Below are positions 56,266 to 64,000 of a DNA stretch of 64,000 nucleotides, one piece after another. Position numbers and translations under genes: made by a program. The stretch's first letter is position 1; each line of letters opens with the position of its first letter. This DNA is from Eonycteris spelaea (taxonomy: Eukaryota > Chordata > Mammalia > Chiroptera > Pteropodidae). The notes beneath the pieces were generated by a model. That model made no database searches. It saw nothing but the letters and a program-made list of their open reading frames with translations, and was not told the DNA's origin. Location of the stretch: positions 2,356,001 through 2,420,000 of the forward strand of contig PUFA01000162.1 in the NCBI GenBank assembly GCA_003508835.1. The letters are read 5' to 3'.

Positions 56266-57520
56266 ATTTACTTAAAATAAGCATTTTGCTTAAAATGAAT
56301 GCCTTGAGGCTTTGACTATGTAATGCAATACATTATGTGTTATCTGGGGAAAAAGTAATGCTGCTCTGACAGAAAAATAAATACTCTAGATTCCACCATC
56401 ATATTTGAAGATGACTGGGGTATTATAACATCCACATAGTGTATTTCTTTCTATTTAATACATTCAGTCCTCATAATAATAAAGACAAGGAAGGTAGACA
56501 ATAGAGCCCACGATCTGTTAAAAATGGTTGACAATGCATGTATAAGATATTGAATGAGTATTGAATGAGTAGCTTATTTATCTATTTTTAAAATGTAAAT
56601 ACATAAACAATATTTTTTGGCCAACCAGTTTAAATGAATGGTATACCCATCATAGTCTATTTTATTCCTGAGGTGAACCAAATGTGTTCTTAGACTTCCT
56701 GGGTCAGGTGAATAGAAGATAGATGTGAATAACCTCATTATCTTAAACCTTGATCACCCTCAGAATTGAGCCTCTTAATAGACTCTTGCATTGGCCTTGG
56801 GTTTTAATCTAAATCAGTGTTCATAGAATTGGTCCCAAACAAACCAATAGTTAAAATGAGACATCAATCTAAGTGTCACCATAATGTTTTCAGCCATTCA
56901 GACCTTGAAATAATTACCTGATAATTTAAACTCAGAAAGACCCTTTTTTGACTATGTTTCTTTTCTAGCTAATATATCTTGACTTGAAAAGGTCTAGAGA
57001 GTTAAAAGAAACCTTAGGGGCTTTTCCTTTTTTTTCTTTGTTTTCCCCTCACATTTCTTTCTGCTATTCTACTACTATATGCCTTCCAAGTGGATTTGTA
57101 CAAAAGAGGTTGCATTGAACTTTAAAACATTCAGAAATCTTCACCTCGAAGAATGGAAAAGTCATGAGTTCATTTTCTCATTGGTTTAAATCAGAGCATA
57201 AAAGAGCATTCCTGCTGGTAACAAAAGTTAAATTTACTATTACAAAGAAATATAGAAGCCCTACTTTCTTGAAAATTATATGCTATATGTTACATGCAAA
57301 TTAGACCTCCTTTTCCAATAGAATGTTTCTCCTTGTTTTATTATTCAGATGTTTCATGCTTCAGATCTCATGGTGAACTGAGAGCAACAAAATATTGTTT
57401 ACAATCCTTTTGTTCTAGGAAAAAGCTACTTACCATTTTCAAAAATCAAAGACCCATATTTTTTTAGAGTGACTGTTCCTATAGCACTCTTGTATTCTTA
57501 CAGTAAATCATCTGAAGGAA
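56266..57520. other. unannotated spacer between two duplicated segments
   Basis: It contains the microduplication ATTGAATGAGT twice in a row at about 56552-56573. No gene or named repeat. Confidence 0.45.
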
Positions 57521-57521
57521 A

Positions 57522-57765
57522 TACAGTAAGAAACACTAAAGGAAAACATTCAAGTCTCTGTTGGAGATAAAAGCTTGGTTAGTCAGCCCCTGGAGAGACA
57601 GGCTGCAGTGCTCCTGCTTTGGAATGTTCTTGCTGTCATTGGTTACCTACACCTCTCCTAAGACCTATCAGAAAAGAAGAAAAAAAAATGTCGTGGTTAT
57701 AAAGATAATTGCTGTTGGAAACCACCCACTCTTCAAGCTAATGATGATAGCTATTATTCTTTGAG
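57522..57765. repeat. diverged local duplication, copy B
   Basis: Copy of 56026-56264: 'ttggagataaaagcttggtt', 'agtcagcccctggagagaca', 'gctttggaatgttcttgctg', 'gataattgctgttggaaacc' and 'caagctaatgatgatagcta'. Its right end runs into a MIR at about 57735, while copy A keeps only the first bases of that MIR-like end. A 67-codon frame (57561-57764) in copy B is not preserved in copy A, arguing against coding. Confidence 0.85.
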
Positions 57766-57975
57766 TATGTGCTATTCACCTGGCAAGTAGTTTGTATTGG
57801 TTAATATGATTTTTACAACAGCCTGTACTATAAGGGCACTTTTACGGTTTTAATCATTTTACAAATAAGAATTCAAGAGCAGTCAGTTGACTGGCACAAG
57901 GTCTCGTGCAGAGCTCATTGGTGTCTAAGCAGGGGTTTGAACTATCTGCAGGACCAGCTTCATGGGTTGTGACCT
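57735..57975 (-). repeat. MIR SINE
   Basis: Antisense MIR: 'attctttgagtatgtgctat', 'tcacctggcaagtagtttgt', 'atgatttttacaacagcctg', 'ttaatcattttacaaataag', 'tcagttgactggcacaaggt' and 'gcaggggtttgaactatctg'. Confidence 0.82.
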
Positions 57976-58920
57976 TTATTATCACACAGGGTCATGTGCT
58001 CAGAAGTGTTTAATGGTCTGCTGTAACCATATTAACATTTATAATTTTTTTTTGAACTAAGGGTCTTACATTTTTATTTTGCCCTCAGCCTTGCAATCTA
58101 TGTAGCCCATCTTGTTTCTCTGGCTATGAAGCTTCTTCCACTCCATTACACGTGTCCCAGACATGAAATCTCCCTTGCATAAACAATCCTAGCCAGGATA
58201 GTCACTACCTGTGCTCTGCCAATGTGATGACACACCCTTATTGTCGTTTACCAGCCTCACTCAACTAATTTGATGTCTGAATTGTTTGATAGATTAAAAA
58301 TTGACATGATAAATATTTCAAAGGCCAGCTTTCAAGTTTCTGTTTACTTAAGGTACATAATAGGAAACATGTATTTTATGTATTTTACTAACTCCCTTTG
58401 GATTTTAATTTCTTTTAATTATATTAAATTGGATTTTTATTTCTACACATGGAGGCATTTTCTTTCTCCTCCACCATCTTCTAATATTTCATTATATTTT
58501 GGACTTATCTAAAATACTTTGGCTTTCTAAAAGGGATACTACTGAAATATTTTATTATTAATAATGAACATTTATTTAGTGTTGAACATGCAGTTTGAAG
58601 CCATTTTTCTATTAAATCAAATTCTTCACAACCTAAATTAAGAATGTTAACTTTGAAGTTGAAGACATTTTTTTCTCATTTTTTTTTTGTTTGTTTGTCT
58701 TAAAGCATTCAACACTTAATTTTCTAACTTAGGAGTTGAAGAAATGGTATAGTGTATTTTGAACTTTACTTTTATCAAACTCTAAAATAAACTTTTGTTT
58801 CAAGCCATATTTAAGATAGTGTTTTGAATTGTGACAGGTTTTTTTCATCAGTAACAAATATCCCCTTTTTTATTTTAAAATTCTATTACCATCACATATA
58901 TATCTTTGAAAATATTAGAA
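57976..58920. other. unannotated AT-rich sequence
   Basis: An 80-codon frame (58270-58512, plus), Phe/Tyr-rich, without a domain. (GTTT)n-like sequence lies near 58687-58700. Confidence 0.4.
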
Positions 58921-58924
58921 ATCA

Positions 58925-59090
58925 TTTGATCCAATTGCCTTGCTTAGTGAAGCAAGATGAAGAAATTGATGTCCAGAAAGGTATATTGTAACTGCTGAAG
59001 GTTGTACAGCCAAATAGTGATAGAGCAAAGACAATCACACAAATTCCCCTGAATTTAAGGCCAGTATTCTTATGACACCACACAGATCTT
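58925..59090 (-). repeat. MIR SINE
   Basis: 'agcaagatgaagaaattgat', 'gtccagaaaggtatattgta', 'ctgaaggttgtacagccaaa' and 'tagtgatagagcaaagacaa', then 'ggccagtattcttatgacac', form an antisense MIR core and 5' part. Confidence 0.75.
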
Positions 59091-60235
59091 TTTGATGCCC
59101 CAAATCACTAAGATTTCTTTTTAAATTTTCTGTCCATGGTAAATATTTATACAGTCTTAAGTCTCAAGTTAAAGTTTAGCTTACCAAGGCCCTACAAATA
59201 TGAAAAGCAGAAATCTAGTAGAAAATGTTAGCTTTTCAGTGAAAGGGCAACAGTGTTTTTGAAATTGTCAGTGCAATGTCAGGAAAGAAAAAGAAAAAGA
59301 AAAAAAAAAAAACCTTCCCCTTTTCCAGTTAACTTCTCCAAGTGAAAAAAAAAATAGTACTTTTGGATTGTTTTGGTAATTTTATAGCCCTGTAACTTAT
59401 TTTATAAAAACAAATTTCCTAGCAAAAGGTGTGAGTAGACCCATGCACAATTTAGTACACTGTGAAAATAATATAGTTGAATCTAGTGCTGTAATAAGAA
59501 ACGCCAGCAATGTGGCCCTGTCGAAAGTAACTTTTTTCTCACCAGGGTGCTGAGGTTGTGGCTGCTGGAGGAAAAAGTAAAATTCATTTCAAGAAAGGCA
59601 AATTTTCAATTCTGTGCAACTGACAACAGGTCTGATGAGGATCTTTAGAAACATAGCAATTGACTCCAAATTTGCTACATTATTAATATCAAAATATTTT
59701 TCTTCTTAAATCTGTACACCTAGATTATGCTCCAGGGATGGGATATAATTATGTTGACCAGCCTGGGTAATTCGATAACCAATTATAAGACTTTACAGGA
59801 TAAGTTGTCTCTGATGTGGTTTGGAAACAAGAGTTTCGATGAAATATTTTTGAAGAAAGAAGCAGTACAGAATCTTTTTAAAAATATATTGTTTTTTTCT
59901 TATTTCTTCATGACTAATATGCCCAACATTTATAGATTCACTTCCATTATACAAGGGACCTTTTAATCTTGCACAAAGACATTAGAAGAGTATAACCTAT
60001 TAAGGAATAACTATTTTGTTTCCTGTGTTATTCCTCCTCAAAGAATAAAAGCAGTCAGTCCTGGTTAGGAGAAGAACTCCACATATATGGAACAGAGAAA
60101 TAAAACTCAAACACTGGTCATCGTTTTACATTCCACGAGGTATGAAATCATTCTTAATTAAATTTCATCTTTGTTGACTACCCTTCACAAGCAATTGCAG
60201 CTAGACAGTCCTTTCAGTGTCACTAGTCAGCCAGT
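59091..60235. other. unannotated AT-rich sequence
   Basis: An A/GAAAA-rich tract at about 59286-59312 and a 79-codon frame (59727-59966, plus) without a motif. No named repeat. Confidence 0.4.
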
Positions 60236-60259
60236 AGGAAGCAGCCTGGGGTAGGCAGA

Positions 60260-60385
60260 CAGTTCCCAGTATGAGCTTTCACTCTGCAGCTTGCCTGGTG
60301 TCATGCCAAGATATTGGCCAAGTTATTTTATTGAGCCTCAGTAATCTCTGCTTGAAGTGGGCATAATAATAATTGATTAGTTCAT
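60260..60385 (+). repeat. MIR SINE
   Basis: 'gtatgagctttcactctgca', 'atgccaagatattggccaag', 'ttattttattgagcctcagt' and 'cttgaagtgggcataataat' are a sense MIR core with a short CTCTGCTTG substitution for CTCATCTG. Confidence 0.7.
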
Positions 60386-60945
60386 GTGTTTTTTTCATAT
60401 ACAGATGGATTATTGGGTAATACATGAAATGACAAGGGGACAAGATAATTCTAGAACTAAAATATGCCACTTTTAATGACCTTTCTGCTGCAGTCCAATC
60501 TGGCAGCTGTGTTCTAGCTTAGATAAGGAGATGAAGTATTCACAACAGGTTGCTTGACTCAGTCAAATTTTTGGAATTACCATTGCAGAAGAGTATACCC
60601 ATGAAACCAAGTGAATTGCAGTTTACTGGCCACATTCGATTCTGGCAGTACTTTATCCCTACTTAGTTTCTTGATTTTAGCTTGGCCAAATGAGTCTGAT
60701 GAGCAAGGATGTTTGTGGTCAAGGCATTTAGTTGATTAAGCTGAATTAAAATGTTTCAAAACTCCACACGCACTTCAGTAGCTCATTACAACATCAAGGC
60801 AGAATTATATGGAATACATTCTAAGTGCAAAACTCCAGGAGTCTTCTACAAAACTGAACATTGTACTTTAAGCCCACAATGGTGTTTGCTTTCTTAAAGT
60901 GAAGTGAGGTTTTCTTCATTTGAACAACTGAAGGCCTACTGAAGA
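60386..60945. other. unannotated sequence
   Basis: No gene or named repeat is recognised. Confidence 0.4.
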
Positions 60946-60954
60946 GAAGACGGA

Positions 60955-60991
60955 GGTGCATTCAGCAATTGATATTTGTCAGGCACTAAAG
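60955..60991 (-). repeat. MIR SINE, 3' part (split by MER20)
   Basis: 'caattgatatttgtcaggca' followed by 'ctaaa' is the antisense MIR 3' end. The MIR resumes at about 61180. Confidence 0.6.
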
Positions 60992-61166
60992 CATTAGTTA
61001 TCAACTGAAGGTGATTTTACACCCCAGGGAACAGCCAAAGGTGTCTTTCTGGTGTGTAAAAGCCAGGGATGCTGCTAAACATCCTATAATGCAGACGGCA
61101 CTCCCATCAAACAAACAAAAACTGTCCAGCCTAAAATGTCAGTAGTACATTGATTAAGAAACCCTG
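60992..61166 (+). mobile_element. MER20 hAT-Charlie MITE
   Basis: 'cattagttatcaactgaagg', 'tgattttacaccccagggaa', 'aaaagccagggatgctgcta', 'aacatcctataatgcagacg', 'ccagcctaaaatgtcagtag' and the end 'attaagaaaccctg' follow the MER20 consensus (CAGTGGTTCTCAAC ... GTTGAGAAACCCTG) from end to end. Flanking octamers (cactaaag / catgacga) match only weakly, as expected for an old insertion. Confidence 0.92.
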
Positions 61167-61179
61167 CATGACGATAGTT

Positions 61180-61345
61180 GGTTTTGTTTTAGTCCTCATA
61201 AACATCATATGAGTTGGATTCTGTTGTTATCTCCATTTTATAGAAGCAGAAATTGTAACAACAAGGGGTCAAAATCTTGTTCAGGATTCCAGAACCAGTG
61301 GGAGAGCATAGGTTATCTTAATCCAGAACAGAGACTCTTTACCAT
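61180..61345 (-). repeat. MIR SINE, remainder (split by MER20)
   Basis: 'tttagtcctcataaacatca', 'tatgagttggattctgttgt', 'tatctccattttatagaagc', 'agaaattgtaacaacaaggg' and 'cttgttcaggattccagaac' continue the MIR interrupted at 60991. Confidence 0.78.
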
Positions 61346-61369
61346 GCTCGTGTAGGGGAGTAAAAATTA

Positions 61370-61690
61370 CTTTTTTTTCCTTTATTTCTTCTGGCTGGAC
61401 TAACAATCAATTAACATGAGACAGATTAACAGGAGAAAAGAACAGTGGTTATTGATGATGATATTTCCTTTCCTGGAGCAGTTCCTCTACCTAAATTCTT
61501 TGTAGATAGTTAAGGGGAAGATAAAAAGTTCTTTCAGAAGATAAAAGGTTATTTCAGTAAAAATAACCAGCTTAAAATAATCATATCTCAAAGGGTATAT
61601 TTTTGGGGGGCAAACTTTGCTCCCCCTCACCTTCTGAGGGCAGAGTCAAAATTAAAACCATTTTTTCTGCTTCCAACATATATTGCTGTG
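61370..61690. mobile_element. possible old LTR (unnamed)
   Basis: 'tatttcttctggctggacta', 'acaatcaattaacatgagac', 'agattaacaggagaaaagaa', 'caaagggtatatttttgggg', 'ggcaaactttgctccccctc' and 'agtcaaaattaaaaccattt' have the look of an old ERV LTR. No family is assigned, and the termini are uncertain. Confidence 0.3.
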
Positions 61691-61694
61691 TTCT

Positions 61695-63680
61695 TGATTA
61701 AGTTATTATTAAGATAAATGACTCAAAACTTAATTCATAAAAAATCAGTGAATTAAAAAAAAATGTTTTTAAAGCAAACAAAAAGAATCCCATATTTAGT
61801 AACCATGGATCTGGGATGCCATTGAAATTGTTTTCATTAGTGTTACACTAGTTGACAAGGTTTGCTAACCTTGCTGGTGTTAGTCCTGATGGAATTTCTT
61901 GTTTTGGTTCTCTGTTTTTGAGTTCCTCTAGTACCTGGTGCTATCCAGTAGTAATGTATCTATTAAGGGAGATTTATAGTTTTATTCTTTTAGGAGAGAA
62001 TATTAACACTTTGGTTTTGCCTTTTGAGGCTTACACACATTATCACTGAAGCACATTATCATTTTTTATCTGGTGTCAGAGGATTTCATCATCTTCTGTG
62101 TGAGGTGGCAGAGAAAGGATTAGGACTATAAGAGCTAAGAGGACTGATTTTGTTCCACTGTTTTTCCTGACAGTCAAAAAGAAATAGGAGATAATAGAAA
62201 CTCATCAGTCACTATTTGCAAGACTGTTTACTTTCCCTAAGTATTTTGGTTTCTTACTGACATGAGCATTGAGTGCTTTTTGCCATGGTGGATAACTTAT
62301 ATTATATGAGGTAGTCTTTTCAACAACTACTACAGAATGTTCTGAATCACTCTGAACTCAATCTGGTTAAAAATAAATGCTCTCATTTTCACCAGTGTTT
62401 TCTTTTGCCCACAAAAGTTAAAATTAATTGGCTTTGATCTTTCCCCAAACTCAGGAATATATGAACCCCTGATAAATGTTTGAACAAAATGTAAAAAAAT
62501 ATTATAACCAAGCAAAAATCCCATAGAAATACAAGGAAGTGTGGTCTGTCTGTGCCCCTTCAAATCTGATCCATCAGTTAAATCAATCTCTGGGCTGTAA
62601 GCACAGTAAAATTTTAATGCAATGAATTCTTATCTAAAGGGATAGGAAGGATGACCATTAAAAGGTAGCATCTTAATAAATCCATTTAAGAAGCAGAGGA
62701 GAAAAGTCTCATTACCTCATCTACGTAAAGATGTAGATCACCAACACAAAGTAAGAGTGAAATTAAGGAGTGGAGTGGAGGTAGATGGCATGACTTCACA
62801 TTTTGAATTTTGTCCTAAACTCCAAATGAGGTTAGACCTGATGTCATGTAGACATACCAGCAGAACTAAAGGAAGGTCGTATAACTGTAAACTTTAGTCT
62901 CATTATTGAACCATACTGTCTGCATAGTTTACTGTGAGTTACTACTTTATCTTATGGTGATCTGGAAAGTTACATGATTATACTGCATTACATTTGTGTG
63001 TGTTTGGTAGAAAACATTACATTTTAAATTTTGGTTAGAAGCAGACATTTTGAAATTCAATCTTGGTGTTTCTTTATAAGTTAATATATTAAGAACTTCA
63101 AAGAACAGATGTGGCATTGGCTTCTCCTGACCTCTGTGGAGCCCAGGTGAAAGCCTCCATCCCTGGATATTATTTAGAGAGGAATCTTCTAGGTCTTGGG
63201 TCATCCAGCATGAGTCACCATGTGGTGGATCACTGACTGCCTGTCACCTGGGCACTCATCTGGGGCAACTGACTAAAGCAACAATACCTGGCCTCTATTC
63301 GTGACTTGGATTTCCCACAGCATTGTGGCTGGGTTCCAAGAAGTGCCCAAGAGCAAATATTTCATGAAGGAGGAAACAGAAGATGCCTGTCCTCTTAAAG
63401 GCAGTCCTAGAACTGATAGCATCACTTCTTTCATAGTCTTTTTGTTAATCAATATCAAAAAACAGAGCTGAATAAATAAATTCCAACCTCTAACAGGAAG
63501 AGTAACAAACAATTTGCAGCCGCCTTTAATCTACACAAAGGGTAGGGAAATGCTGTCATTAGTATCTTACTCTATATTAGGCCATGGAATTATATAGCAT
63601 AGGCCTCAAGTTCATTTGAAGTATGACATAAGAGTCTTTATCATCTTCCTTTTTACACATTATAGATGCTCAATAATAAG
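61695..63680. other. unannotated AT-rich sequence
   Basis: About 2 kb without a named repeat or gene. Frames at 62330-62563, 62947-63204 and 63273-63512 (all minus, 77-85 codons) have no known domains or consistent splice structure. Confidence 0.4.
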
Positions 63681-63684
63681 CTTC

Positions 63685-63860
63685 ATTGCTCACACTTTAC
63701 ACTTATCAATTTATTTAATCCTCACAATAACACGAGAGGTAGGTGAAGAGATTGAGGCATAGAGATGTGGAGCAAAATGCCCAAGTGAAACAGCTGGTAG
63801 AGGCAATAAGGGTTCAGACCCAGGAGATCTAGTTTGAGGATCTTTCTCTTAACCATTTTT
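63685..63860 (-). repeat. MIR SINE
   Basis: 'tttaatcctcacaataacac', 'gagaggtaggtgaagagatt', 'gaggcatagagatgtggagc', 'gcccaagtgaaacagctggt' and 'gggttcagacccaggagatc' form a well-kept antisense MIR missing its 3' end. Confidence 0.85.
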
Positions 63861-64000
63861 TCATGCCTCTCCTAGCAGTGATTCTTTATAGAATTTTGAT
63901 TTATACCCATGCCTTCTTAAAAATTTTATTTTCTTTAAAAATTGGTTATCCTTTTCAAAATGAACGCTATTTTTATAATTTTAGCCTCTCCATTTTAGTA

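Noticed and set aside
57561..57764. 67-codon frame in duplicated copy B
   Set aside because: The frame is not open in the homologous copy A, so there is no sign of selection for protein.
1..64000. CRISPR arrays, operons, phage or plasmid features, tRNA or rRNA genes
   Set aside because: No regularly spaced repeats, no dense long frames, no cloverleaf or rRNA signatures. The repeat content is mammalian.

Overview
The window is AT-rich vertebrate nuclear DNA, and I recognise no gene in it. There is no convincing exon, processed pseudogene, tRNA, rRNA, snRNA, CpG island, prokaryotic operon or CRISPR array. Every open reading frame is short (the longest is 131 codons). The only ones that make sense are remnants of LINE-1 ORF2. 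I read it as an intergenic or deep-intronic segment of a placental mammal.

The repeats support this. There are many old MIR and L2 copies, MER20, MER5A and Tigger-type DNA transposons, old L1/HAL1-like pieces, and younger L1 fragments. The 3' UTRs of the younger L1s (left ends near 15.6, 41.1 and 54.1 kb; right ends near 16.3 and 25.8 kb) resemble laurasiatherian, most likely bat, L1s as I remember them. No Alu, B1/B2, carnivore tRNA-Lys SINE, ruminant SINE, equine ERE or vespertilionid VES element is visible. A bat lineage without recent SINE activity, such as a pteropodid, would fit, but this is inference from memory and not a search result.

Layout. 0-7 kb: mostly unique sequence with MIR, a Tigger end and an L2. 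7-13 kb: a dense cluster of old MIR, a hAT-like MITE half and an L2. 13.5-18.6 kb: a (CA)n, a purine-rich block, two L1 3' ends in opposite orientation and an old L1/HAL1-like 3' end. 19-27 kb: a local duplication, a GATA microsatellite, an L1 tail, a (TG)24 and MIR. 27-33 kb: MIR, L2, an LTR-like element and a MER2-like Tigger. 33.6 kb: a small CpG-dense Z-DNA-prone palindrome. 36-45 kb: MIR, MER5A, a possible LTR, a 5'-truncated L1 with a clear target-site duplication, a MITE and an older L1. 45-50 kb: an LTR-like element nested in a MIR, further MIRs and a TIR-bearing MITE. 52-55 kb: an internally deleted L1, a purine tract and an L1 nested in a MIR. 56-58 kb: a second local duplication. 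59-64 kb: MIRs, including one split by MER20, and a possible LTR.

No genes act together here. The interest lies in the insertion history (nested elements give relative ages), two diverged local duplications and a few structure-prone DNA tracts. I found no undescribed biological system. Repeat names rest on remembered consensus sequences, and ends are accurate to roughly 10-30 bases unless stated.
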